NCBI GenBank assembly: GCA_964548275.1
Contig: CAZJQI010000069.1
Span: 1-21,566, forward strand
DNA from: JAUVUV01 sp964548275
GTDB lineage: Bacteria > Gemmatimonadota > Glassbacteria > GWA2-58-10
Length of the DNA: 21,566 nt
Direction of reading: 5' to 3'
Part shown: positions 13,651-21,566 of the stretch, in pieces
How positions within the stretch are numbered: the stretch's first letter is position 1
Layout of the letters: each line of letters starts with the position of its first letter
Notes under the pieces: generated by a model
The model's input: only the letters and a program-made list of their open reading frames with translations
What the model was told of the DNA's origin: nothing
The model's database searches: none
Program-made: the position numbers and the translations under genes

Positions 13651-16600
13651 ATGCAACTGAGTCTTATCAGCGGATTGCTTTATCTCTGTTTTCTGCTTTC
13701 CGGAGCGAGCGGTCTTATTTTTGAAATCGTCTGGATGCGCAAGCTTTCGCTTATTTTCGGCAACACCGTACACGCCGTGAGCATCGTTGTTGCTGTTTTT
13801 ATGGGTGGTCTGGCCCTGGGAAGCTGGATATTCGGCAAGATAGCCGACTCTTCGAACAGACTCCTGAGGCTTTACATATTTATCGAGCTCGGCATTGCGG
13901 CCTCTGGCCTGACAATCTCGCTCCTTCTGATACCGGTTCTGGACAATGCCTATATCTTCCTTCACGGCCTGGGATTGAAGACCAGTGCGACTCTGTTCCT
14001 CGTCCGGTTCAGTTTATCGATGCTGATCATGCTTGTGCCTACCATTTTGATGGGCGGCACATTGCCGGTTATCGGGCGCTATCTGGTGCGCGCGCAGTCC
14101 GAGCTTGGCTCGCGTATCGGGACACTCTACGGGATGAACACATTGGGCGCGGTGATTGGAACATTCTCCTGTGGTTTCTGGCTGATCGCAATTTTCGGTG
14201 AAACAGGTACAATCCTGATCGCGGTTTCGTGTAATCTGGCGGCTGTTTTCCTCGCCTTTGCGGCTTTCCGCGCCGGCATGCGCAAGCTAGCCGGGCCTGT
14301 AGAAAAAGATAAAGGTTTTCGCGCCTCGATTTATCCGGAATCAAGGCTCGATCTTGTTCCCCTGCTGTACGCTCTCAGCGGGTTCACTGCCATGGCTTAC
14401 GAGGTTCTCTGGACCAGGGCGCTGATCTATTTTGTCGGACTTTCGGTTCATGCCTTTGTGACCATTCTTACCTGCTTTCTTGCCGGTATTGCGGTTGGTT
14501 CTTTTATCGCCACCCGTTTTGTGGACAGGTGCAGGCCGCTTTTCCTTCTTTTCGGCTTGCTTCAGTGGATTATGGCTTTTGCAGGCGTAGCCAGTATCCC
14601 GATGATCGGCCAATTGAATAAAATCTACCAGAGCCTTAACCTGTGGCTGGGGGCCAACACCTGGAGCGAGATCACAATGGTAAAATTCTTTCTCTGCCTG
14701 GCTATCCTGGGATTGCCTACCCTGGCCATGGGTGCTGCTTTTCCGACAGTGAACAGGCTGTTCATCCGGCGAAAAAACTCGCTGGGAAGAGGCCTGGGCA
14801 CCCTTTATGCCTCCAATACTGCGGGAACCATACTTGGTTCACTCTTTGCCGGTTTCCTCCTTCTGCCGCTGGCCGGGATAACCGGTTCCATCCTGATTGT
14901 GGCAGGGATCAATACCGCACTTGCAGTTGCAGTCACATACCTGGAAATCGAAAAGATCCGTGGTATCAGATTAATTCCTGCGGCCGGCCTGATTCTTATT
15001 CTGGCCTCTACTGGAACGGTTTACGCCACAGGCGGCCTGGTTCCGATCATCCGCTACAGCCTGCACAACCTGGGTAAGGAGATTATGTATTTCAAGGAGG
15101 GCACCGAGGCCAGCCTTGCCGTGCTTCGGAATGTGGACGGCTACCGTGAACTGAATATCAATGGAGAAAGTACGGCTTATACCGGCTTCGATGATATCGT
15201 GATCCACAAGCTTCTTTCCCATCTGCCGATTCTCTTCCATCCCGACCCGAAAAGTGTGCTCGTGGTCGGTTTCGGGTTCGGAAGCACGGTATATACGGCC
15301 ACCAGGTACGATATTCCGGTAATTGAATGCGTGGAACTGGTGCCCGAGGAGGCTCATACGGCCAGTTACTTTATTCCTGAAAACCACGGTGTGCTGGACA
15401 GCGGGCTGGTAAAGATGGTATTCGATGACGGCCGCAACCAGATTCTAATCTCCAAGGGCAAGTACGACGTGATCTCTTTCAACGCGATTCATCCCAAGCT
15501 GAGCCCGATGCTCTATACACTGGATTTTTACCGACTCTGCGCCAGGGCCCTCGCTCCTGGGGGGACGATCTGCGCCTGGCTTCCCGCCAACGGGCTTACT
15601 CTTACCGAATTCAAAAGCCTGCTGCGCAGCTTTGTTGAGGTATTTCCCCACAGCAGCCTCTGGTGGTGCAACCCGGCCAATTTTATCCTGCTCGGTGTTT
15701 CCGAACCACTCGAGGTAGACTTTCCGGCCTACCGGCGCTCTATCGCAGTGGAGAAAATCCGCGCGAACCTGGCCGAGGTGAAGCTTGATCACCCCCTTTC
15801 TCTGGCCTCCTTATTCATAATGGGTGAACAGCGCCTGCGACAGCTGATTGCCGACGCTCCCCTGAATACCGATTCAGAGCCATTGATTGAATTTTCCACA
15901 ACCATGGAGCCCCATGTACCCCTGGAGACCTACTACTGGACGATGGACAACCTGGAACCGATTACCGATTATTTTATATGGAAAGATGTTCCGCCGAAGG
16001 TTGCTGCCGACAGCCTGGCCGAGCTCCGGGCACGCTGCGAAAAATGGTGCCGGGCGCGCGATAATTTTTACCGGGGCAAGTTCGCAAGCTGGACTTTCCA
16101 GGAACCCTCAGTCTCGGCAAATCTTTACCGGCAGGCGCTTGCAATGAACCCGGAGGACGATTATATCAGGTATTTTGTCGAACCGCCTCTGGAAAACCCG
16201 GATTCCCTTAAAGCGTTAGCTGCGGTAAGCCGGGAGGATTTCGTGGTACGCTACCAGTTGGGCAATTACTATTTCACCAAAGGCGAAACAGGCCAGGCCA
16301 AGCAATGGTTCCGCGAGGTGACGAGAATCGTTCCGGAACACGCCCAGACCTGGTTTCAACTCGGTGTTTGTGCCGATGCCCAAGGCAACTCTATCGAGAG
16401 CGAGAGATATTTCCGCCGTGTTCTGGAAATAAATCCAGCAAACCCGCAAGCGATGATTAACCTGGGGCTTACCTATTACCGGCGGAATAACCTTGCCGAG
16501 GCAGAGAAATACTTTAAGCGGGCGCTCCAGACCAGCCCCGGCAACGGCCAGGCAATGTTCAATCTGGCTAATATCAGGCTGCGCCAGAATAACGCACAGG

Positions 16601-16875
16601 AAGCCGAGAGACTGTTCCGGGAGACAGTGGAGAACAATCCATTCTTGTCCCTGGCCTATCTCAATCTCGGCGTGATGCAAACCAAGCATGGCGATTACAC
16701 CGGGGCCGTGAAGAACTACAAACAGGCAATCGAGCTCTCTCCAAGACTTTTGCCGGCATACCGCAACCTGGCCCTGGCTTACGAAAAAATGGGAGATACC
16801 ACGAACGCCGAAAAATACCATGACCTTGCCCGGCGGCTCGAGGCTCGGATAAGCGGCTCTGTCAATGAAAATTAG
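13651..16875 (+). CDS. Fused polytopic membrane / spermidine-synthase-like / TPR protein
   Basis: A 1074-residue three-part protein. Residues 1 to about 470 form two homologous membrane blocks, each opening with the same motif (LLSGASGLIFEIVWMRKL; LYALSGFTAMAYEVLWTRAL), the hallmark of proteins called fused MFS/spermidine synthase. Residues about 490-730 are a spermidine-synthase-type Rossmann fold: nucleotide loop VVGFGFGS (G540-x-G542-x-G544), acidic E562 in VELVPEE, and D592-D593-G594. The block that is normally YDVIIxD reads Y605-DVISF-N611, so the catalytic Asp is Asn and aminopropyl transfer is unlikely. Residues about 864-1065 hold about six TPR repeats ending in EINPANPQAMINLGLTYY-like units, predicted for protein binding. 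I used ATG 13651 with AGAGGA 10 nt upstream; a TTG at 13630 is in frame. The companion membrane-TPR gene follows after 53 nt. Function is unknown. Confidence 0.85.
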   Translation: MQLSLISGLLYLCFLLSGASGLIFEIVWMRKLSLIFGNTVHAVSIVVAVFMGGLALGSWIFGKIADSSNRLLRLYIFIELGIAASGLTISLLLIPVLDNAYIFLHGLGLKTSATLFLVRFSLSMLIMLVPTILMGGTLPVIGRYLVRAQSELGSRIGTLYGMNTLGAVIGTFSCGFWLIAIFGETGTILIAVSCNLAAVFLAFAAFRAGMRKLAGPVEKDKGFRASIYPESRLDLVPLLYALSGFTAMAYEVLWTRALIYFVGLSVHAFVTILTCFLAGIAVGSFIATRFVDRCRPLFLLFGLLQWIMAFAGVASIPMIGQLNKIYQSLNLWLGANTWSEITMVKFFLCLAILGLPTLAMGAAFPTVNRLFIRRKNSLGRGLGTLYASNTAGTILGSLFAGFLLLPLAGITGSILIVAGINTALAVAVTYLEIEKIRGIRLIPAAGLILILASTGTVYATGGLVPIIRYSLHNLGKEIMYFKEGTEASLAVLRNVDGYRELNINGESTAYTGFDDIVIHKLLSHLPILFHPDPKSVLVVGFGFGSTVYTATRYDIPVIECVELVPEEAHTASYFIPENHGVLDSGLVKMVFDDGRNQILISKGKYDVISFNAIHPKLSPMLYTLDFYRLCARALAPGGTICAWLPANGLTLTEFKSLLRSFVEVFPHSSLWWCNPANFILLGVSEPLEVDFPAYRRSIAVEKIRANLAEVKLDHPLSLASLFIMGEQRLRQLIADAPLNTDSEPLIEFSTTMEPHVPLETYYWTMDNLEPITDYFIWKDVPPKVAADSLAELRARCEKWCRARDNFYRGKFASWTFQEPSVSANLYRQALAMNPEDDYIRYFVEPPLENPDSLKALAAVSREDFVVRYQLGNYYFTKGETGQAKQWFREVTRIVPEHAQTWFQLGVCADAQGNSIESERYFRRVLEINPANPQAMINLGLTYYRRNNLAEAEKYFKRALQTSPGNGQAMFNLANIRLRQNNAQEAERLFRETVENNPFLSLAYLNLGVMQTKHGDYTGAVKNYKQAIELSPRLLPAYRNLALAYEKMGDTTNAEKYHDLARRLEARISGSVNEN

Positions 16876-16928
16876 CCGGGATAATGGCCTTTCAGCCAAA
16901 TCAATCTAATTTGACATAAAGGTAGATT

Positions 16929-18869
16929 ATGCATCTTCTGCTGATGCTGCCCTCAAGTATTCTGTTGATACTGCTTTTCCTTCATTCCTGGCGATACAGG
17001 GGGCGGAGGGTAACCCTGGCCTTTTTCCTCATCTGTTTTATTTTCGGGATAATCCGGGGCAACACAATTCATTACATAATCACCAGCTACTTCAAGGGCG
17101 ATACCCTGCCCTATCTTTTCGTCCAGCCGATGGTAAGGATCGCCAACGCCTCGCTCCAGGAGTGTATCGGCTGGATTTTCGCCCTTTACCTTTCCTGGTC
17201 CACAGTGGAATGGGTGCTCGCCCGGCAAAGCGGAGGGGAAAAGATCGGTCTTTTCCGTCTGATCGGCCTCTCCGGCATACTGATGGGCTGCGTGGCCTAC
17301 GCTGTCGAGGCCGCTGCTGCCGGGGTCAAGTGGTGGGTCTGGGTTTTCCCGATCAAAAACGCGTTTTTTGCAGATGTGCCTTTTGCGGGCATTATTGCCT
17401 GGATTTCAGTGGCCGTGGATTTCCTTCTGCCTTTCCTGTTAATCCGCTACGGCGTGATCCGCGGCAAATGGATAATCCCTATTCTCCTCCTCTTCCCATT
17501 CCACATGCTCACCCACCTCAAAGTTACTGGCATCGCCAGTTGGATGCCCTTGTCCCCTAACGAAATCTGGCACTGGGCAATGATCTGCGCTCTTTTCTGG
17601 GGAATCGCAGTCGGCGGGCCGAAGATAACTCCTTGGACTGCAAAAGCCGAACAGGCAGAACAAGGCAAAAAATCCTGGCTGCGATACACGGTTTTTATCA
17701 CGGTGGCGGGATTTATCCTCGTGCTGGCCACGGTGCATTTGGCGATTATCGGCCGGTCTGAACTCGCAGTAAGCATGGTACCTTTCGTAACCGGGGTGCT
17801 CTTTTTCAATCCACTGTATGCCGTGCTGTTCCTGATCGCAAGCTGCCTTCTGCTCGGATTCGCCACTGGGGCGTGGAGCTATACGCTCGCGCCACTGCTG
17901 GTGTTTCTTATTTTTACTTCCGGGAGCAGGCATGCCTCGGATCTGATTTCTCTCCTCTGGCGCAGGAGAATCGCTGTCGCCGTGCTGGCCGTCTCCACGG
18001 TTGCAGTTTACCTGGCATACGCTGACAGACACAAGCGCTATAAAACCCTGACAGAGCTTGAAAAAGAAATACACAAAGCCGAAACCGTGACCGATCTGGA
18101 TAACCTGATCGGCCGCCTGCCCTCTCCCGGCAAGCCCTGGGACGCATACCACTACAACCTGATGGCGACCCAGTTTCTCAAACGGAATAATTTCATTTCC
18201 GCCAAGCGCCTGCTGGAGAAAGCGATCACCCTGGACAGCACTTACGCTTACCCTTATATCAACCTCGCCTGGGCCTACCGCAGTCTCTACAACTATGACG
18301 CTGCAATAGCGGCATATGAGAAAGGCCTCTGGCTCAACCCGGTGGACATGAACAGCTATCTCCTTCTGGGAGAAATCTATACCGGGCTGGACAGCCTTGA
18401 AAAGGCCGAGGCGCTCTACCGCCGGGGGCTGAAATACCGCAAAAACAATGTCAAAATCCTGCTCGCCCTGGAAAGCACCCTCTACAGGATGAACCGCCTG
18501 GATGAGTCGATAAGCTTGCTGAAATCCAAACTGGCCGGCAGCGCCGACCCGGTCAAACTCGCAAGCCGACTGGCAGTCAACCTGTGGAAAAAGGGCCGCA
18601 GCGAGGAGGCTGAAACCTACTACCTTCAGGTGATCCGCGAGGATGCGGAACGCCTTTACGGTGCAGCCACGAGCCTGGCCCTGATTTACTGGCAGGAGCG
18701 CAAAGAGCCCAAACGGGCGCTCGAGCTGGTGAACCTGGCCGCCGCGGTCAAACCCACGGTGGACATTTTCACTCTGAAAGGCACGATATGCGAGCAACTG
18801 GGCCTGAAAGACCAGGCGCGGGAGGCTTACCTCAGAGCGGAGGAAATAAAAAGTCTCAATCCAGAATGA
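16929..18869 (+). CDS. Multi-pass membrane protein with C-terminal TPR repeats
   Basis: A 646-residue protein I cannot assign to a named family. Residues 1 to about 363 contain roughly ten hydrophobic segments, starting directly at the N-terminus (MHLLLMLPSSILLILLFLHS) and ending with a helix before the charged YADRHKRYK. A short linker leads to about six TPR-type helical repeats at about 406-642 (for example PYINLAWAYRSLYNYDAAIAAYEKGL and KAEALYRRGL units). The stretch FADVPFAGIIAWISVAVDF faintly recalls the CruF-like carotenoid-biosynthesis membrane family, but this is too weak to name it. AAAGG (16918-16922) lies 6 nt before the ATG. It is in probable operon with the upstream gene, which shares the layout of membrane part plus TPR tail, so the two may form one complex. 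The stop lies only 17 nt from the stop of the convergent AT-rich gene, and no terminator is visible between them. Confidence 0.8.
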   Translation: MHLLLMLPSSILLILLFLHSWRYRGRRVTLAFFLICFIFGIIRGNTIHYIITSYFKGDTLPYLFVQPMVRIANASLQECIGWIFALYLSWSTVEWVLARQSGGEKIGLFRLIGLSGILMGCVAYAVEAAAAGVKWWVWVFPIKNAFFADVPFAGIIAWISVAVDFLLPFLLIRYGVIRGKWIIPILLLFPFHMLTHLKVTGIASWMPLSPNEIWHWAMICALFWGIAVGGPKITPWTAKAEQAEQGKKSWLRYTVFITVAGFILVLATVHLAIIGRSELAVSMVPFVTGVLFFNPLYAVLFLIASCLLLGFATGAWSYTLAPLLVFLIFTSGSRHASDLISLLWRRRIAVAVLAVSTVAVYLAYADRHKRYKTLTELEKEIHKAETVTDLDNLIGRLPSPGKPWDAYHYNLMATQFLKRNNFISAKRLLEKAITLDSTYAYPYINLAWAYRSLYNYDAAIAAYEKGLWLNPVDMNSYLLLGEIYTGLDSLEKAEALYRRGLKYRKNNVKILLALESTLYRMNRLDESISLLKSKLAGSADPVKLASRLAVNLWKKGRSEEAETYYLQVIREDAERLYGAATSLALIYWQERKEPKRALELVNLAAAVKPTVDIFTLKGTICEQLGLKDQAREAYLRAEEIKSLNPE

Positions 18870-18886
18870 TTTATATATATTGAGTA

Positions 18887-21094
18887 TTAGGCTATTGTAA
18901 GAATAGCTAAAACAATTGCTAAAATTGAGCTAACCCAAAAAACCCAGTGTTTACGAACTGGTATTTTAAGAATCAAGAAAATAAGAAGTATTTGTGCACC
19001 GACTTTTAAAATATACTTTTTTTCATGATTTTCTAACCAAGGCCAAGGAAATAATTTGTGATGCTCCCAAATAAAAATTGAAAAGAATATAAGAGATACA
19101 CTATAAAAAATCCATTTAACTACCTTTCTTTTATAATCTGAAAACTCTATTTTTAAAGATTCTGCCTCTTCTTTATAAAACTTAATTCCCTCTTTCCACT
19201 CTTCTAATTCTCCCTTATATTTATTTAAATCTGATTCTTTTTCTTTTAAATCAATATTTAATTTATCTAATTGACTTTGAAGATTTTGTACTTCACTTTC
19301 TGTTTCAGCTGAAATTCTTGTTTCCTTAATAATTTTTTCTTTTAACTTTTCTATCTCTTTTCTTTCTTTCTGGATATCTTTTTCTAATTCTACCTTTATT
19401 TTCTCAAGGTCATTTGCTACATCAATAAATTTACTTTTTATCTTTTTCTCTTTTTGTATGCCATCAGTTTCAGAAGCCATAGATACCATAAAATGTGTAT
19501 CTGCTACAATATTAAGTGCCAATTGAGGATTCATTCTTTCATACCTTGAAAGACGACCCAGTACTTCATGATAAGCTTCCTCAATAGAAAAAGAACTAAG
19601 CATTCTTCTTAAAAATGGATGTGTGACCAATAAATGAAAAGATTCCTCATATTCTTTTTGGTTTGAGGTTCTTACCAATAATGGCCTATTAACTTGAATC
19701 CACTGATCTGTTGTTATGCAGAAAGGTAAATATTTTTTACCTCTTCTAGCTTTCATGTCATATTCAGGTAATTTCGAATCATGAGTTAAAAACCAGGCAC
19801 CTGCAGTAGTAAATTGCAACTTAGGACCTTTTCTTATTTTTTTAATAAGTATTCTATGAAAAGCATCGTGCTCAATAATATGATCGCTAATATATATATC
19901 AGATACTGAATTGAGAATACTCATTTCATCTGATAGTTCTTTAGAATTTTCTATTTCCTTTCTAAATTTATTTGTAGTTTTTATTTTTAAACCTTTTAAT
20001 ATACTTTCTATATGGGATTTTTCCGTAACAAATTCTTCTATCTTTGTTCTTTTTTCAACAAATTCTCTCCAATAAACAGTAACAAAGCTATCTTCATCTA
20101 AATTCTCTAAGGCAATTCTAGCCAACTCAGAAGGAAGCGGAGGTTTTTGTTTTAATTCTTCCATTCGCCACTTTAAAGAACTATTAAATTCATCCAAGGT
20201 TTTATTAGTGACCCATAGTTCGTAACCCAAAACATTTGCTAGCTTTAACATGTTGTGTACTGACTGAAGCATATGAGCACCATGTAAACCTACCAAACTA
20301 AATAGAATGTTGTTGTCTAAATATAATTTTTGTCCTCTTGTTATTTTTTTTAGCAAATTTGAGCATTTTTCATCAATTTGTACTAAGTACCAAAAGAAAC
20401 TACTATTAAATATACTATTTATATATGCAATTCTATAGGTATCATTACTTCTGAAAAAGTTAGCCGCTTCTATTTTAACAATGGCATCTGCAAAATTATC
20501 AATTTTTGGTAATTCTTCAAATATATCTTTTACAATATTATTAAGCCATCCTCTGATTTTATTTTTTTCAGGATATAATAGAGCTACGCTTTCAACGCCG
20601 TGCCTTACAACCATCCTTTCAATAAAAATTTTTAAGTTCTCAATAATTCTATCACTGTTTTCTTTTATTTCAGGATATTGTTTGTATTTTAAACAAAGTT
20701 CATCTTTCCAATCCTCAATTACTTTTTTTTCCATTTCTTTTATTTTTAGTACATTCTTTGTTAGTAGCTGATCCGTTTCAGGTAATAGCTGAAATATTGA
20801 TCTCTCACTTCTTTCTCCTTCTGTATAATTTATCTTGCCTTGTTTACACAACCTTTTTCCTGCTGCATCTATTTCAGCTTCCTCAAATTCAATCTTGAAG
20901 TTATCTTTTATACATATTTTAATTTCATCAGCTGTTATTGGCAATCTACCATAGGATTGCAATGTATATAGCAAAAGATAATCTATAACTTTATTACCAT
21001 ATTCATCACTACAAGTGGGATCAAACTGTGCTAATCTTAAAATGTCTTCTTTTATACTGCTTTTGTAATAATTAGATTTTTCTTCCTTTTTCAT
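18887..21094 (-). CDS. AT-rich orphan: winged helix, PIN-like nuclease, coiled coil and three membrane segments
   Basis: A 735-residue protein of about 30% GC, far below its neighbours. Residues about 36-103 look like a winged helix (LPITADEIKICIKDNF ... LCKQGKINY). A helical region follows. A PIN-like nuclease core is suggested by LYLDNNILFSLVG (D260), VTNKTLDEFN (E302), SDHIIEHDAFH (D404, D410) and AWFLTHDSKL (D439). These are the order and local contexts of the acidic metal-binding residues of PIN domains, but with about 100 residues inserted between the second and third motifs. Residues about 545-655 are a long charged coiled coil, and about 655-733 hold three hydrophobic helices. This suggests a membrane-anchored RNase or DNase, possibly in phage defence (inference). 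The frame extends to a TTG at 21184, but ATG 21094 is preferred: a TTGACC box with AT-rich -10 candidates (21151-21177) lies just upstream. Neither start has a clear ribosome site. Confidence 0.7.
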   Translation of the reverse strand: MKKEEKSNYYKSSIKEDILRLAQFDPTCSDEYGNKVIDYLLLYTLQSYGRLPITADEIKICIKDNFKIEFEEAEIDAAGKRLCKQGKINYTEGERSERSIFQLLPETDQLLTKNVLKIKEMEKKVIEDWKDELCLKYKQYPEIKENSDRIIENLKIFIERMVVRHGVESVALLYPEKNKIRGWLNNIVKDIFEELPKIDNFADAIVKIEAANFFRSNDTYRIAYINSIFNSSFFWYLVQIDEKCSNLLKKITRGQKLYLDNNILFSLVGLHGAHMLQSVHNMLKLANVLGYELWVTNKTLDEFNSSLKWRMEELKQKPPLPSELARIALENLDEDSFVTVYWREFVEKRTKIEEFVTEKSHIESILKGLKIKTTNKFRKEIENSKELSDEMSILNSVSDIYISDHIIEHDAFHRILIKKIRKGPKLQFTTAGAWFLTHDSKLPEYDMKARRGKKYLPFCITTDQWIQVNRPLLVRTSNQKEYEESFHLLVTHPFLRRMLSSFSIEEAYHEVLGRLSRYERMNPQLALNIVADTHFMVSMASETDGIQKEKKIKSKFIDVANDLEKIKVELEKDIQKERKEIEKLKEKIIKETRISAETESEVQNLQSQLDKLNIDLKEKESDLNKYKGELEEWKEGIKFYKEEAESLKIEFSDYKRKVVKWIFYSVSLIFFSIFIWEHHKLFPWPWLENHEKKYILKVGAQILLIFLILKIPVRKHWVFWVSSILAIVLAILTIA

Positions 21095-21450
21095 ATTTAG
21101 CCCATGGATTGATTTTGAAATAATTTTAATTAATGTTTTATCATTTATTAAATATAATAAATTTCTTCTGTGGTCAAGGTTCAAATTAAAATATTTATCT
21201 TATAGAATTGCATATGAAAAATTCGGATCCATTTTTTCTTCTCTTTTTAAATATTTTTCTAATCAATCAACATATTATCCTTTTTAAATAATTTCATAGC
21301 TTTTTATTTTAATAATCAGGCATACTGAACATAAATTACCACTAATATTTTCGCTCAACAAGCGCAAATCCATGCAGCGGTTTTCAAAAATTGCCTTTAT
21401 GTTCTAGTTTTTTTCTGACTCAGGACTGAAAGTCGTTTCTCATCGTTTCC

Positions 21451-21479
21451 TTGCCCATCCCTAGTTGAAGCTGTATAAT
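21451..21479 (+). promoter_or_regulatory. Sigma-70-type promoter for a gene beyond the window
   Basis: TTGCCC (21451-21456) and a perfect TATAAT (21474-21479) are 17 nt apart on the plus strand. The predicted start near 21486 is about 55 nt before the ATG pair at 21541 and 21544. Confidence 0.6.
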
Positions 21480-21540
21480 ATTCCGGGTATCTTCCCCCGA
21501 ACAATTCGCTTTTGGTGGATCGTCCGAAACCCCGGGGAAC

Positions 21541-21566
21541 ATGATGAGTTTATTCATAAAAAAAGA
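21541..21566 (+). CDS. Possible start of a gene cut by the window end
   Basis: Two adjacent ATG codons (21541, 21544) follow a GGGGA and open a frame reading MMSLFIKK to the window edge. The promoter 60 nt upstream supports a real gene here. With eight residues visible no product can be suggested; the second ATG has the better ribosome-site spacing (5 nt). Confidence 0.35.

Larger units (their letters stand above)
21095..21566. other. AT-rich upstream region and window edge
   Basis: The region from 21095 to about 21350 continues the low GC of the PIN-like gene and probably holds its promoter: TTGACC at 21172-21177 with TATATT at 21151-21156 gives a 15-nt spacer, which is suboptimal. From about 21350 the base composition returns toward that of the rest of the window, so a boundary of the inserted segment may lie there. 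I saw no direct repeats or tRNA end marking an attachment site. The last 120 bases carry a plus-strand promoter and a possible gene start. Confidence 0.5.

Noticed and set aside
13651..16875. Naming the gene as spermidine synthase (speE)
   Set aside because: The domain is embedded in a membrane-TPR fusion and the catalytic Asp position is Asn.
17439..18797. Long minus-strand open frame (about 450 codons) opposite the membrane-TPR gene
   Set aside because: It is antisense to a clear membrane-TPR coding sequence, its translation has no recognisable domain, and it has the low-complexity look of a GC-rich shadow frame.
21095..21184. N-terminal extension of the PIN-like protein to a TTG codon
   Set aside because: No ribosome site, and a promoter-like TTGACC lies within this stretch, so the downstream ATG is preferred.
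1..21566. CRISPR arrays, rRNA or tRNA genes
   Set aside because: No regularly spaced repeats and no recognisable rRNA segment or tRNA cloverleaf was seen on reading the window.

Overview
The window comes from a Gram-negative bacterium with moderately high GC (mid-to-high 50s percent by eye). Two proteins end in outer-membrane beta-barrel fashion with a terminal Phe: a TonB-dependent receptor with a carboxypeptidase-regulatory-like N-terminus, and a PorV/PorQ-family barrel. Between them lies a large secreted protein with a type-A-sorting-like C-terminal domain. This combination fits the Fibrobacteres-Chlorobi-Bacteroidetes (FCB) superphylum, probably one of its candidate phyla (Latescibacteria, Glassbacteria, KSB1, Zixibacteria or similar). 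The phylum is an inference from gene content; there is no rRNA in the window.

Layout. (1) 1-4580, plus strand: the C-terminal end of a REP-associated-type transposase, an MFS transporter, a cation diffusion facilitator, an aldo/keto-reductase-like TIM-barrel protein with a degenerate active site, and a Gfo/Idh/MocA oxidoreductase. (2) 4581-5128: a convergent gene-poor gap with a perfect 20-bp palindrome, a 107-bp palindromic MITE-like repeat nested in inverted TGTCCGG repeats, a bidirectional terminator and a perfect 12-bp hairpin. (3) 5129-13516, minus strand: a surface cassette read from a consensus-like promoter (13488-13516) through a leader of about 550 nt into a TonB-dependent receptor, a sorting-domain secreted protein and a PorV-like barrel. 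The leader carries a 20-codon ORF and two extra strong Shine-Dalgarno sequences. (4) 13651-18869, plus strand: two tandem proteins built as multi-pass membrane region plus C-terminal TPR repeats. The first contains a spermidine-synthase-like methyltransferase fold whose catalytic Asp position is Asn. (5) 18887-21094, minus strand: one AT-rich gene, compositionally foreign, encoding a predicted winged helix, helical region, PIN-like nuclease, long coiled coil and three C-terminal membrane segments. (6) Right edge: a good promoter (21451-21479) pointing to a gene that begins at the very end.

How they may work together. The minus-strand cassette looks like a functional unit: the receptor and PorV-like protein in the outer membrane, and the large Fn3-like/sorting-domain protein as exported partner. 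The two membrane-TPR proteins form a second unit of unknown function. The most unusual locus is the lone AT-rich PIN/coiled-coil/membrane gene, which looks like a horizontally acquired, possibly defensive, membrane-anchored nuclease.
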